Shown here: piece by piece, positions 1-9,032 of the stretch
Layout: each line of letters starts with the position of its first letter
How positions within the stretch are numbered: position 1 is the first letter of the stretch
From: Tannerellaceae bacterium
Lineage (GTDB): Bacteria; Bacteroidota; Bacteroidia; Bacteroidales; Tannerellaceae
Direction of reading: 5' to 3'
Length of the DNA: 48,880 nt
Assembly: GCA_031255855.1 (NCBI GenBank)
Contig: JAIRRS010000010.1
Coordinates: 1-48,880 of the forward strand
The notes under the pieces: generated by a model
Told to the model about the DNA's origin: nothing
Database searches by the model: none
Seen by the model: only the letters and a program-made list of their open reading frames with translations
Translations under genes and position numbers: made by a program

Positions 1-230
1 GCGTTTTGGCGTGTACAAAAGACGTCTCATAGTCAATAGGTTTATTTTTCCGGGAATCCCATAAAAAGAGAGGGAAACGGCTGATACCTGCCTCTCAAAA
101 ACAGTGACGCCCGTGTATTGAGTGATTGGGAATAGAAAATCGGCCAGGTAAACTATTCAGGCTTGTAATACAAGAGTTTAAAAAAATGTTTTTTCTTGCA
201 CTGTTTTATTAATCCGTTTAAATATTTGTG
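1..230. other. Upstream region without a recognisable gene
   Basis: No open frame of useful length and no recognisable protein is visible in the first 230 bases. A frame at the very left edge is open only to about position 39 and could be the tail of a gene outside the window, but nothing supports that. A short inverted repeat, CTTGT/ACAAG, lies at 162-174. The stretch ends in the topA promoter. Confidence 0.4.
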
Positions 231-238
231 TAAGTTTG
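231..238 (+). promoter_or_regulatory. Bacteroidetes -7 box of topA
   Basis: TAAGTTTG matches the Bacteroidetes -7 consensus TAnnTTTG, and transcription would begin near 244. The upstream -33 element is not clear. The box overlaps the TTG codon at 236 that opens the longest topA frame, which argues that translation starts at the ATG at 269. Confidence 0.5.
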
Positions 239-268
239 CACTCGTTTTCCAATAGAAATAATAGAAAT

Positions 269-2611
269 ATGCAGAAAAATCTCGTGATTGTGGAATCTCC
301 GGCGAAGGCGAAAACGCTTGAAAAGTTCTTGGGAAAAGACTTTAAGGTTATGTCAAGCTATGGTCATATCCGCGATTTGAAAACAAAAGAATTCAGCGTT
401 GATATCGCTAATAATTACAAACCTGAATATGTCGTCCCCGACGATAAAAAGAAAATTGTCTCCGAATTGAAGTCTGAAGCGAAGAAAGCCGAAACGGTTT
501 GGTTGGCTTCCGATGAAGACCGCGAAGGAGAAGCGATTTCATGGCATTTGGCCGAGGTTTTAAAATTGAATCCGGAAAAGACAAAACGTATCGTTTTCCA
601 CGAAATTACCAAGAATGCTATTTTACATGCGATAGAAACGCCTCGCCATATAGACGTAAATTTGGTGAATGCCCAACAGGCCCGGCGGGTACTCGACAGG
701 ATTGTAGGGTTTGAATTGTCGCCGATACTCTGGAGGAAAGTAAAACCGGCTCTCTCTGCCGGGCGTGTGCAGTCTGTTGCTGTCCGGTTGATTGTGGAAC
801 GTGAACGCGAAATTAACGCCTTTGTCTCGGAAGCATCGTTTCGCGTAATTGCCGAATTTGTATTGCCCGACGGCGCCACCTTGTTGAAGGCCGAACTCAA
901 CAAACGCTTAAAAACCAAAGAAGAAGCAACCCAATTTCTGGAAGCATGCAAAAAAGCAACTTTTACGATTGACGACATATCTACCAAACCGGTAAAGAAA
1001 ACACCGGCTGCCCCTTTTACCACTTCGACTTTGCAGCAGGAAGCTGCCCGCAAATTGGGGTATTCCGTTTCGCAGACAATGATGCTTGCCCAACGCTTAT
1101 ACGAGTCTGGATTAATCACCTATATGCGTACCGACTCGGTGAATTTGAGTGATCTGGCATTGGGTACGGCCAAAGAGGCCATATTGGAAAATTATGGCGA
1201 AAAATATTATAAGTTCCGCAAATACAGTACGAAGACAAAAGGGGCGCAGGAAGCGCACGAAGCCATTCGCCCTACCTATATAAATAATGAAGATATAACC
1301 GGTACGGCACAGGAGAAACGCTTGTATGAGTTGATCCGCAAACGCACGATTGCTTCTCAAATGGCGGACGCCGAATTGGAGCGTACCACCATTTCGATTG
1401 ATATTTCCGGTTTGAAGGAAAAGTTTGCGGCTGTTGGCGAAGTGCTCGTATTCGACGGTTTTTTACAAGTATACCGTGAAGGAACCGATGATGACGGAGA
1501 GAAAGAACAGGAAAACGGATTGTTGCCTCCCGTGAGTTTGAACGACGCGTTGAAATTGCAGGAGACCGTTGCTACCGAACGTTTCACCCAACGTCCTCCA
1601 AGATATACGGAAGCCAGTCTGGTACGCCGTTTGGAAGAGTTGGGAATCGGCCGTCCTTCCACGTATGCCCCGACTATCCAAACGATCCAAAACCGCGAGT
1701 ATGTTGAAAAAGGAGATAAAGAAGGCGTCGGTCGTGAATATACCGTAATAACCCTGTCGGAAGGGAAAATCACGGAAATAAGTAAAACGGAAATAGCCGG
1801 CGCCGACCGGAATAAGTTGATCCCTACCGATATTGGTATTGTGGTGAACGATTTCCTGATGGAATATTTCCCTGATGTGTTAGACTATAATTTTACAGCC
1901 AGTGTAGAAAAAGAATTCGACGCCGTAGCCGAAGGCGGAATGATTTGGACAGACGCTATTGGCCGTTTCTATAACGTATTCCATCCAATCGTGGAAAAGA
2001 CGTCCGCTGTCAGGACCGAACATAAAGTAGGCGAACGTGAATTGGGCGCCGACCCGGTATCCGGCAAGCCTGTGTTTGTAAAGATTGGACGTTTTGGGCC
2101 TGTTGTGCAATTGGGCGCCGCGAATCCGGACGACAAGAATGCGCCGAAGCCGCAATTTGCATCACTCATAAAGGGTCAATCCATCGAAACAATAACCTTG
2201 GAAGAGGCGTTGAAATTGTTTGAGTTACCGCGTACCGCCGGTGAATTTGAAGGAAAAGAGATTGTGGCCGGAATTGGCCGTTTCGGGCCTTTTATCCGTC
2301 ATGACGGTAAGTTTATCCCCATTCCGAAAAATTTGAACCCGTTAACGATTTCCGAAGAAGAATCCGTTGAACTGATTAAAGACAAACGGACGAAGGAAGC
2401 GCAACGTAGCATCAAGAAGTTTGAGGAAGAGCCTGAGATGGAGATTCTCAATGGCCGTTTCGGCCCTTATATTTCGTATAAGAAGAAAAACTACAAAATC
2501 CCCAAAACAGTAAAAGAGCCGAAAGAACTTACACTGGAAGAGGCCATGAAGATAGTGAATGAGGCCGGAGAGAAACCGGCTACGAAGAAACGCGCGGTAA
2601 AGAAAAAATAA
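269..2611 (+). CDS. topA: DNA topoisomerase I (type IA)
   Basis: Relaxes negatively supercoiled DNA by transient cleavage of one strand through a 5'-phosphotyrosine link. The N-terminus is a Toprim domain (VIVESPAKAKT, then the acidic DEDREGE motif). The catalytic tyrosine lies in GLITYMRTDS at about residue 285. The C-terminal third has repeated glycine-rich modules (GRFGPF/GRFGPY with following basic stretches) in place of the cysteine zinc fingers of the E. coli enzyme, and ends in a lysine-rich tail. At 780 residues it is of normal size. The frame is open back to 236, but that TTG lies inside the promoter, so I start at ATG 269. It is transcribed alone and converges on argS. Confidence 0.97.
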   Translation: MQKNLVIVESPAKAKTLEKFLGKDFKVMSSYGHIRDLKTKEFSVDIANNYKPEYVVPDDKKKIVSELKSEAKKAETVWLASDEDREGEAISWHLAEVLKLNPEKTKRIVFHEITKNAILHAIETPRHIDVNLVNAQQARRVLDRIVGFELSPILWRKVKPALSAGRVQSVAVRLIVEREREINAFVSEASFRVIAEFVLPDGATLLKAELNKRLKTKEEATQFLEACKKATFTIDDISTKPVKKTPAAPFTTSTLQQEAARKLGYSVSQTMMLAQRLYESGLITYMRTDSVNLSDLALGTAKEAILENYGEKYYKFRKYSTKTKGAQEAHEAIRPTYINNEDITGTAQEKRLYELIRKRTIASQMADAELERTTISIDISGLKEKFAAVGEVLVFDGFLQVYREGTDDDGEKEQENGLLPPVSLNDALKLQETVATERFTQRPPRYTEASLVRRLEELGIGRPSTYAPTIQTIQNREYVEKGDKEGVGREYTVITLSEGKITEISKTEIAGADRNKLIPTDIGIVVNDFLMEYFPDVLDYNFTASVEKEFDAVAEGGMIWTDAIGRFYNVFHPIVEKTSAVRTEHKVGERELGADPVSGKPVFVKIGRFGPVVQLGAANPDDKNAPKPQFASLIKGQSIETITLEEALKLFELPRTAGEFEGKEIVAGIGRFGPFIRHDGKFIPIPKNLNPLTISEEESVELIKDKRTKEAQRSIKKFEEEPEMEILNGRFGPYISYKKKNYKIPKTVKEPKELTLEEAMKIVNEAGEKPATKKRAVKKK

Positions 2612-2616
2612 CGATT

Positions 2617-2650
2617 GCCTGGATAATGGAAGAGGTTCTATTATCCAGGC
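2617..2650. terminator. Shared stem-loop between topA and argS
   Basis: A perfect 11-bp inverted repeat (GCCTGGATAAT / ATTATCCAGGC) with a 12-base loop lies between the convergent stops of topA (2611) and argS (2683). On the - strand it is followed by a T-rich stretch, so it fits a terminator for argS best and may serve both genes. Confidence 0.65.
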
Positions 2651-2682
2651 AAAACAAATTGATAAAGTCTTCGCCGGTCACA

Positions 2683-4476
2683 TCACATCCGTTCCGGCAC
2701 TTCAATTCCTAATAAGGACATGCCACTCCTGACTACTTTCGCTACGTTGGCGGAGAGTACCAACCGGAAATCTTTCAGGTTGACATTCTCTTCACGGAGG
2801 ATTGAATGGGCATGATAGAATTGGTTGTATTCTTTTACCAAATCATAGATGTAGTTGCAAATTAAGGCAGGGCTGTAGGTGGTTCCTGCTTCTTTTACGA
2901 CAGTAGCAAATTCAGCGATTAACTGGATCAGATTTTCTTCTTTTTCCGAAATGGGAATGGATGCCGGTAATACATCTTTCAATATGATGCCTTGTTCATT
3001 TGCTTTTCGTAATACGGAGCGGATACGCGCGTATGTGTATTGGATAAACGACCCTGTATTCCCGTTGAAATCAATAGATTCCTTTGGATTAAAGGTCATA
3101 TTTTTTTTTGGGTCTACCTTCAGTATGAAATATTTTAATGAACCTAATCCTACGATATGGGGGATATCTCCTGCCTCTTCCGGCGTCATTTCATCCAATT
3201 TCCCTAATTCCTGCGATATTTCACGGGCTGTTGTGATCATTTCATCCATCAGGTCGTCGGCGTCGACTACTGTTCCTTCGCGGCTTTTCATTTTTCCTTC
3301 GGGTAGCTCAACCATGCCGTATGAAAAATGCACCAACCCTTTCCCGAAGGCAAATCCCAGTTTGTCTAATAAGATAGACAATACCTGAAAGTGGTAATTC
3401 TGTTCATTGCCCACTACATAAATCATCTTGTCGATGGGGTAGTCGTCAAAGCGCAACTTGGCTGTGCCAATGTCTTGTGTCATATAAACAGATGTTCCGT
3501 CGGCGCGTAGCAGGAGCTTTTCGTCTAATCCGTCTTTTGTGAGGTCTGCCCATACCGAGGCGTCGGCGCGTTCATAAAAGATACCCTCTTTAACTCCGCG
3601 CAAAACTTCATCCTTACCTTCAAGATACGTTTCCGATTCGTAATATATTTTATCAAAATCTACGCCCATCGTCTTGTAAGTCTTGTCAAATCCGGCGTAT
3701 ACCCAGCTATTCATGGCGCTCCACAACGAACGTGTTTGTTCGTCTCCGGCTTCCCATTTACGTAGCATCCCGCGCGCTTCGGCCATTAAGGAGGATTTTG
3801 CTTCGGCTTCTTCTTTTGAAAGCCCTCCCGCCTCCAGTTCTTTTAATTCTTGTTTATATTGCTGGTCGAATAATACGTAATATTTCCCGATCAAATGGTC
3901 GCCTTTTATGCCCGCCGATTCCGGCGTTTCGCCATTGCCCCATTTTTCCCAGGCCAGCATGGATTTGCAAATATGGATGCCGCGGTCGTTTACGATGTTT
4001 GTCTTTACTACTTTGTAGCCATTGGCTTTCATAATTTCAGCCAGGCTGAATCCCAACAAGTTGTTCCGTATATGCCCCAAGTGAAGAGGTTTATTGGTGT
4101 TGGGGGAAGAGTATTCTATCATCACGAGCGGCGCTTGTGCGGTAGCCTGTTTGATACCAAAATCCGGTTGGCTGTGGATGTCATTCAATAAATCTATCCA
4201 GCAGATGGATGCTATGGTGAGGTTGAGAAACCCTTTGATAACATTGTAGCCGGTCACGGCCGGTTCATGTTCTTGCAAATAAGCTCCTATTTCCAGAGCT
4301 GTAATTTCAGGACTTTTTTTGGATATACGTAGAAATGGGAATACAACTAATGTGAGATGCCCTTTAAATTCTTTTTTGGTTTTTTGAAGTTGGATTTGTT
4401 CCGCGGGTACTTCATTCCCGTAAAGTGATTGGATACCCGCTATGATTGATTGGGTGATTTGTTGTTCGATTGTCAT
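2683..4476 (-). CDS. argS: Arginyl-tRNA synthetase
   Basis: Charges tRNA-Arg with arginine in the cytoplasm, as a class I aminoacyl-tRNA synthetase. The HIGH signature is HLGH, in the typical ArgRS context EYSSPNTNKPLHLGHIRNN around residues 122-140. A KMSKS-like loop reads KMKSREGTVV. The N-terminal additional domain (ArgRS Add-1) and the C-terminal DALR-type anticodon-binding domain ending in LLGIEVPERM are both present. The length of 597 residues is usual for Bacteroidetes ArgRS. It is monocistronic and divergent from the POT transporter. Confidence 0.97.
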   Translation of the reverse strand: MTIEQQITQSIIAGIQSLYGNEVPAEQIQLQKTKKEFKGHLTLVVFPFLRISKKSPEITALEIGAYLQEHEPAVTGYNVIKGFLNLTIASICWIDLLNDIHSQPDFGIKQATAQAPLVMIEYSSPNTNKPLHLGHIRNNLLGFSLAEIMKANGYKVVKTNIVNDRGIHICKSMLAWEKWGNGETPESAGIKGDHLIGKYYVLFDQQYKQELKELEAGGLSKEEAEAKSSLMAEARGMLRKWEAGDEQTRSLWSAMNSWVYAGFDKTYKTMGVDFDKIYYESETYLEGKDEVLRGVKEGIFYERADASVWADLTKDGLDEKLLLRADGTSVYMTQDIGTAKLRFDDYPIDKMIYVVGNEQNYHFQVLSILLDKLGFAFGKGLVHFSYGMVELPEGKMKSREGTVVDADDLMDEMITTAREISQELGKLDEMTPEEAGDIPHIVGLGSLKYFILKVDPKKNMTFNPKESIDFNGNTGSFIQYTYARIRSVLRKANEQGIILKDVLPASIPISEKEENLIQLIAEFATVVKEAGTTYSPALICNYIYDLVKEYNQFYHAHSILREENVNLKDFRLVLSANVAKVVRSGMSLLGIEVPERM

Positions 4477-4516
4477 AATTCGTTATCTCTTAATTGATTT
4501 GGTTTTATTTTACCTG

Positions 4517-4524
4517 CAAAGGTA
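4517..4524 (-). promoter_or_regulatory. -7 box of argS
   Basis: On the - strand this reads TACCTTTG, an exact TAnnTTTG match, 41 bases before the argS ATG. No convincing -33 element is visible. Confidence 0.5.
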
Positions 4525-4589
4525 CATATTAATGTTTTATAACCATTCGCATAATGTGTTGATTTTCTTTGTAGTATTCGCAAAGAAAA

Positions 4590-4620
4590 TTGGCAATGCG
4601 GAAAAAAGGCCGTATATTTG
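4590..4620 (+). promoter_or_regulatory. Promoter of the POT transporter
   Basis: TTG at 4590-4592 and TATATTTG at 4613-4620 are 20 bases apart and match the Bacteroidetes -33/-7 layout. Transcription should start near 4626, about 50 bases before the ATG at 4676. Confidence 0.6.
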
Positions 4621-4675
4621 CTCTATGTATTTTTGCATTTTCGCGCATTAACTTCGTTAACTAATACCAGGATAG

Positions 4676-6100
4676 ATGAGTGTTTTTAGCAAGTTTCCCC
4701 GTACTTTTTGGGTGGCCAATACAATAGAATTGTTCGAAAGGTGGGCCTGGTATGGCTTTTTTATGTTGTTTGCCAATTACCTTACCGGATCTTCTGATTC
4801 AGGAGGGTTAGAGTTCTCACAAAGCCAAAAAGGAATCTTGATGGGGGTAGGTACGGGAATACTTTATTTTCTTCCGGTATTAACCGGAGCCATTGCCGAC
4901 AGGTATGGATACAGACGAGTGCTTCTCCTTGCGTTTACCGTGTATATGTCAGCTTTTATCCTGCTACCTATGTTTTCTTCTTTTATGGGAGTTTTCCTGA
5001 TGTATATTTATCTGGCAATAGGAGCCGCCTTATTTAAACCTATTATACAGGCGACGATAGCCAAAACGACCACGGAAGAAACATCGTCGATAGGTTTTGG
5101 GATCTTTTATATGATGGTGAATGTGGGCGCTTTCTTCGGCCCGATGGTTACACTTTTATTCAAAGGTTCCTCACATCTGATTTTTTATGTTTCTGCCGCT
5201 ATGATAGGGGTGAATTTGTTGATGTTGCCTTTTTACAAAGAACCGGGGCGCGATGAAAAGGCAAAACAAAACCAGTCGCTGGGCGAAGCGTTTAAAGCCA
5301 TTTTCCTGAATATGGCCGGTATTTTCAAGGATATCAAATTCATTATTTTTCTGCTCATTGTAGCCGGTTTCTGGACGATGTACAACCAATTGTTTTTTAC
5401 GCTTCCTGTTTTTGTGGCCCAATGGGTAGATACCGGTATCCTGTATGATTTCTTTCATACTTATATCCCTTTTTTCAGTGAGAATTATAGCCCGGCGCCC
5501 GGTGTAATGGACGCGGAGTTTATTACGAATGCAGACTCCTTTTATATCATATTGCTCCAAGTGCTTGTTTCCAGCCTGGTGATGCGGCTGAAACCGTTAC
5601 ACTCCATGATGACGGGTTTCCTGGTTTGTTCCATAGGTATGGCGCTTACGTTTATTTCCCAACATGTGCTGTTTACCTTCGTGGCCATTTTTATTTTTTC
5701 TTTAGGAGAGATGGCCGGTTCGCCGAAGATATCCGAATATATCGGGAGGTTAGCTCCCGGAGATAAAAAAGCGTTGTATATGGGATATTCTTTTATTCCG
5801 GTGTTTATCGGTAATATATTGGCAGGGTTCGTTTCCGGCGTCGTATACCAGCGGATGTCGGACAAAGTAGATATTACATATCGTTTTGCGGCCGAAAAAG
5901 GATTGGATATCCCGGATGGTTTATCTACAGGCGCCTATTTTGACGAAGTGGCACGCCAGGCAAACCTTACCCCTCAGGAACTGACCGATTTGTTGTGGAA
6001 CACTTACCAGCCGTCTCATATCTGGATGGTATTATTGGGGATAGGATTTACCGCGGTTCTCGCCCTCTTTATTTATGATAAAGCGATATCAAAGAAATGA
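4676..6100 (+). CDS. Proton-dependent oligopeptide (POT/PTR2-type) MFS transporter
   Basis: A polytopic inner-membrane carrier, probably importing small peptides with protons. The first helix carries ELFERWAWYG, matching the ExxER(F/W)xYY signature of the POT family. DRYGYRR after the second helix region is the MFS loop 2-3 motif. Many hydrophobic segments run the whole 474 residues, a usual POT length. A longer extracytoplasmic loop around residues 250-285 interrupts the helices. The substrate cannot be read from sequence. The 3' end overlaps the convergent xerD stop by 12 bases, with no stem-loop between them. Confidence 0.85.
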   Translation: MSVFSKFPRTFWVANTIELFERWAWYGFFMLFANYLTGSSDSGGLEFSQSQKGILMGVGTGILYFLPVLTGAIADRYGYRRVLLLAFTVYMSAFILLPMFSSFMGVFLMYIYLAIGAALFKPIIQATIAKTTTEETSSIGFGIFYMMVNVGAFFGPMVTLLFKGSSHLIFYVSAAMIGVNLLMLPFYKEPGRDEKAKQNQSLGEAFKAIFLNMAGIFKDIKFIIFLLIVAGFWTMYNQLFFTLPVFVAQWVDTGILYDFFHTYIPFFSENYSPAPGVMDAEFITNADSFYIILLQVLVSSLVMRLKPLHSMMTGFLVCSIGMALTFISQHVLFTFVAIFIFSLGEMAGSPKISEYIGRLAPGDKKALYMGYSFIPVFIGNILAGFVSGVVYQRMSDKVDITYRFAAEKGLDIPDGLSTGAYFDEVARQANLTPQELTDLLWNTYQPSHIWMVLLGIGFTAVLALFIYDKAISKK

Positions 6101-6991
6101 AGATTTCCTGTTTCTCGGATGATGTTCCAGTATCTCTTTTTTCAGAAACTCGCGGTCGATATGAGTGTATATTTCGGTAGTGGTTATCTTCTCATGGCCG
6201 AGCATTTCCTGAATGGCGCGTAGATTAGCGCCTCCTTCAAGCAGATGGGTGGCAAATGAATGGCGGAACGTATGCGGGCTGACGTTTTTGTGTATTCCGG
6301 CCATTTCGGCTTGCTGTTTGATGATGTGAAATATCATAATGCGCGACAAGGCTGTTCCCCGGCGGCTGAGGAACAGGATATCTTCAAACCCTTTCTTTAC
6401 ATGCATAAGATTCCTGTCGAATAAATAATTTTTAATTTCATGGATGGCCGTTTCCGATATTGGAACCAAACGTTGTTTGCTTCCTTTGCCTTCAACTTTA
6501 ATAAATCCTTCGTCGAAATATACGTCCGGATAGCGGAGGCCGGTTAGTTCCGATACACGCAGGCCGCAACTGTATAATACCTCCAGCATGGCACGGTTTC
6601 GCTGGCCTTCCGGGAGGGACAAGTCGATGCTGTCAAGCATGTTGTTGATTTCGCCTACGGTTAAAACCTCCGGTAATTTCAATCCGATTTTCGGAGATTC
6701 CAACAATTCCGTCGGGTCTGCGGTTATATAATGGTCGAGCAGAAGGAAACGATAAAAGGATTTGATTCCCGAGATGATACGCGCTTGCGAACGGGGATGG
6801 ATACCGATGTCGCACAGCCGGGCGACGAACTGCTGAAGGTCTTCGTATTTGACCTCCTTATATGTGAGGCGCTCGCTTTCCATAAAACGGAGCAACTTGT
6901 CCAGATCGGTCAGGTAAGCATCGATCGAATTGGGCGAAAGAGACCTCTCCAAACGGAGATAAATTTGGTATTTGTTGACAACATCTTTCAT
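6089..6991 (-). CDS. xerD: Tyrosine recombinase XerD
   Basis: Site-specific recombinase that resolves chromosome dimers at dif, working with a XerC partner not in this window. An N-terminal core-binding (SAM-like) domain begins YQIYLRLERSLSPNSIDAYL. The catalytic domain shows Arg in SCGLRVSELTGL, Lys in EGKGSKQR, HTFRHSFATHL, LGHEKITTTEIYTHI, and the nucleophile Tyr in that last motif. From the ATG at 6991 the protein has 300 residues, the usual XerD length; the longer frame up to 7060 would run through the promoter region. No integrative element adjoins it, so it looks like the housekeeping enzyme. XerC cannot be wholly excluded. Confidence 0.9.
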   Translation of the reverse strand: MKDVVNKYQIYLRLERSLSPNSIDAYLTDLDKLLRFMESERLTYKEVKYEDLQQFVARLCDIGIHPRSQARIISGIKSFYRFLLLDHYITADPTELLESPKIGLKLPEVLTVGEINNMLDSIDLSLPEGQRNRAMLEVLYSCGLRVSELTGLRYPDVYFDEGFIKVEGKGSKQRLVPISETAIHEIKNYLFDRNLMHVKKGFEDILFLSRRGTALSRIMIFHIIKQQAEMAGIHKNVSPHTFRHSFATHLLEGGANLRAIQEMLGHEKITTTEIYTHIDREFLKKEILEHHPRNRKSSFL

Positions 6992-6999
6992 AAAATCAC

Positions 7000-7007
7000 T
7001 ACCTTTG
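7000..7007 (+). promoter_or_regulatory. -7 box of aroQ
   Basis: TACCTTTG matches TAnnTTTG exactly. TTTG/TTG elements at 6971-6977 are candidate -33 sequences. Transcription would start near 7013, running to the aroQ ATG at 7060 through the oppositely directed xerD promoter. Confidence 0.55.
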
Positions 7008-7035
7008 TCGCACGAGTTGTTCGCCGGGTATGGCA

Positions 7036-7043
7036 CAAAGGTA
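7036..7043 (-). promoter_or_regulatory. -7 box of xerD
   Basis: The - strand reads TACCTTTG here, giving a start near 7030 and a leader of about 40 bases before the xerD ATG at 6991. The box lies downstream of the aroQ start site, so the two promoters overlap face to face. Confidence 0.5.
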
Positions 7044-7059
7044 ATAAACTTAGAAGACA

Positions 7060-7479
7060 ATGAAGAAGCTTCAGATTATTAACGGCCCTAATCTTAATCT
7101 GTTGGGAAAAAGAGAGCCGGCAGTTTATGGAAATACATCATTTGAAGGTTATCTGGAAGTGTTACGCGATAAGTACCCTCAATGTGAAATAGCCTATTAT
7201 CAAAGCAATGTGGAGGGTGAATTGATAGACAAGATACATGAAGTTGGTTTTAGTTTCGACGGCATTATCCTCAATGCCGGCGCTTACACGCACACGTCCA
7301 TTGCTTTATACGATGCGATAAAAGCCATCGAAACGCCTGTGGTGGAAGTGCATATATCAAATGTACATGCCCGGGAAACTTTTCGCCATACGTCTGTGAT
7401 TTCAGCTGCTTGCCGGGGAGTTATCCTTGGTTTTGGGTTAAACTCGTATGAATTGGCAATAATAGGATTAATCAATTGA
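7060..7479 (+). CDS. aroQ: 3-dehydroquinate dehydratase, type II
   Basis: Converts 3-dehydroquinate to 3-dehydroshikimate in the shikimate pathway. The type II signature INGPNLNLLGKREPAVYG opens the protein; the active-site tyrosine is in that stretch (AVYG). Further conserved blocks are NAGAYTHTS, EVHISNVHARE and FRHTSVISAACRGVI, including the catalytic histidine region. The 139-residue length is exactly that of type II dodecameric enzymes. The stop codon lies inside an imperfect palindrome that fills the gap to pyk. Confidence 0.96.
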   Translation: MKKLQIINGPNLNLLGKREPAVYGNTSFEGYLEVLRDKYPQCEIAYYQSNVEGELIDKIHEVGFSFDGIILNAGAYTHTSIALYDAIKAIETPVVEVHISNVHARETFRHTSVISAACRGVILGFGLNSYELAIIGLIN

Positions 7480-7558
7480 CAAGTGACTATTGGCAGTTGG
7501 CAATTTATTCTGATAAATGATATTAAAATTGTCGATTGCCAGCGATTAACTGTCAATT
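7474..7558. repeat. 85-bp imperfect palindrome between aroQ and pyk
   Basis: Arms of 33 bases (7474-7506 and 7526-7558) match at about 23 of 33 positions around a 19-base centre; both outer ends read AATTGACA/TGTCAATT. It starts at the aroQ stop and ends 16 bases before the pyk ATG. Its pieces (ACAAGTG, GGCAGTTG, ACTGTCAATT) recur at 10021-10078. It may be a small dispersed repeat, or a structured intergenic RNA. Confidence 0.5.
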
Positions 7559-7574
7559 TAAAAATAAAGTTTTT

Positions 7575-9032
7575 ATGTTGAAGCATACAAAAATTGTTGC
7601 TACTATTTCCGACCAACGTTGCGAAATCGATTTCCTTCGCGAATTGTATAAGTCGGGTATGAATGTCGTGCGGATGAATTCCGCACATTTGAATGAAGAA
7701 GGTTTTGATAAAATAGTGGGTAATGTCCGTGCCGTATCCAACAGGATCGGTATATTGATGGATACGAAAGGCCCTGAGATACGGACAACGATCACGCAAA
7801 ATCCGATAGAATTTAAAACAGGAGACCGAGTTAAGGTCAAAGGCGCCCCGGACAGTGAGACTACGGCTGATTGCATATGCGTGTCGTACCGCAATTTCGT
7901 GGCCGATATGAAAGTTGGCGACGATATGTTGATTGATGATGGCGACCTCGACTTGAAAGTGGTTGAAAAACACTCAGACTACCTTGTGTGCGAGGCATTG
8001 AATGATGCTGTTTTAAAGAGCCGTAAAAGTGTTAATGTGCCTGGGGTGCGTATAAACCTCCCTTCTTTGACGGAAAAAGACCGTAACAATATACAATATT
8101 GTATTAAAAACAACCTTGATTTCATCGCCCATTCTTTTGTGCGTAGCAAACAAGATGTGTTGGATATCCAGCGCATCCTGGATGAATACGACAGCTCGAT
8201 CAAAATCATTGCCAAGATAGAGAACCAGGAAGGCGTCGACAATATAGACGAAATACTGGAAGCTGCTTATGGAATTATGATTGCCCGTGGCGATTTAGGG
8301 ATAGAAGTTCCGGCGGAAAAGATACCCGGTATCCAACGTGTATTGATACGTAAATGCGTCGAAGTCAAAAAACCGGTTATCGTGGCTACCCAAATGCTCC
8401 ATTCGATGATATCGAATCCACGCCCTACGCGTGCAGAGGTAACAGATATCGCCAATGCTATCTATTACCGGACGGACGCGTTGATGTTGAGTGGTGAAAC
8501 GGCGTATGGTAAATATCCGGTGGAAGCTGTGCAGACAATGGCTAAAGTGGCTTATGAAGCCGAAAAAACCAAACTGGCAGCAAATGATATCCGGGTGCCG
8601 ATAGAAGGAAACGACCTGGATGTAACCTCTTTCCTGGCAAAACAGGCGGTGAGGTCATCTTCTAAATTGCATGTGAAAGCAATTATAACCGACAGTCATA
8701 CCGGCCGTACGGCTCGTTATCTGGCTGCATTCAGGGGAACTTCCCCGGTATACGCCATTTGTTACAACGAAGATGTGATGCGTATGCTTTCGCTTTCATA
8801 CGGCGTTTGGGCTGTTCACCAACCCTGGAACGACAGTCGCCGCGCTTATTTCTTTGATGCTTTGAAGGAATTAATCAACAGCGGGCATATCACCCGTGAA
8901 AATATGGTCGCCTACCTGAGTGGAAGCTTCGGAGAAGGTGGCGGTACCACTTTCCTTGAAATTAATAATGTAAGGAAAGTGTTGGATAATGCAGACAAAT
9001 ATGCGCTTCCTACATTCAAAGAAAAAAAATGA
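7575..9032 (+). CDS. pyk: Pyruvate kinase
   Basis: Catalyses phosphoenolpyruvate + ADP to pyruvate + ATP, the last step of glycolysis. Substrate and metal motifs are present in order: TKIVATISD at the N-terminus, VVRMNSAH, MDTKGPEIRT, IAKIENQEGVDNIDEI with the catalytic lysine, MIARGDLGIEVP, and VATQMLHSMISNPRPTRAEV followed by DALMLSGETAYGKYP. The C-terminal allosteric domain ends at residue 485. I chose ATG 7575 because the upstream extension of the frame runs through the palindromic repeat and has no family likeness. Its stop overlaps the start of the next gene by four bases. Confidence 0.96.
   Translation: MLKHTKIVATISDQRCEIDFLRELYKSGMNVVRMNSAHLNEEGFDKIVGNVRAVSNRIGILMDTKGPEIRTTITQNPIEFKTGDRVKVKGAPDSETTADCICVSYRNFVADMKVGDDMLIDDGDLDLKVVEKHSDYLVCEALNDAVLKSRKSVNVPGVRINLPSLTEKDRNNIQYCIKNNLDFIAHSFVRSKQDVLDIQRILDEYDSSIKIIAKIENQEGVDNIDEILEAAYGIMIARGDLGIEVPAEKIPGIQRVLIRKCVEVKKPVIVATQMLHSMISNPRPTRAEVTDIANAIYYRTDALMLSGETAYGKYPVEAVQTMAKVAYEAEKTKLAANDIRVPIEGNDLDVTSFLAKQAVRSSSKLHVKAIITDSHTGRTARYLAAFRGTSPVYAICYNEDVMRMLSLSYGVWAVHQPWNDSRRAYFFDALKELINSGHITRENMVAYLSGSFGEGGGTTFLEINNVRKVLDNADKYALPTFKEKK

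Noticed and set aside
162..174. Short inverted repeat upstream of topA as terminator of an upstream gene
   Set aside because: The stem is only five bases and there is no T-run directly after it, so it gives no support for an upstream gene.
415..1119. A 234-codon - strand frame inside topA
   Set aside because: Antisense shadow of the Toprim and core domains of topA; no motif, no promoter and the topA frame is unmistakable.
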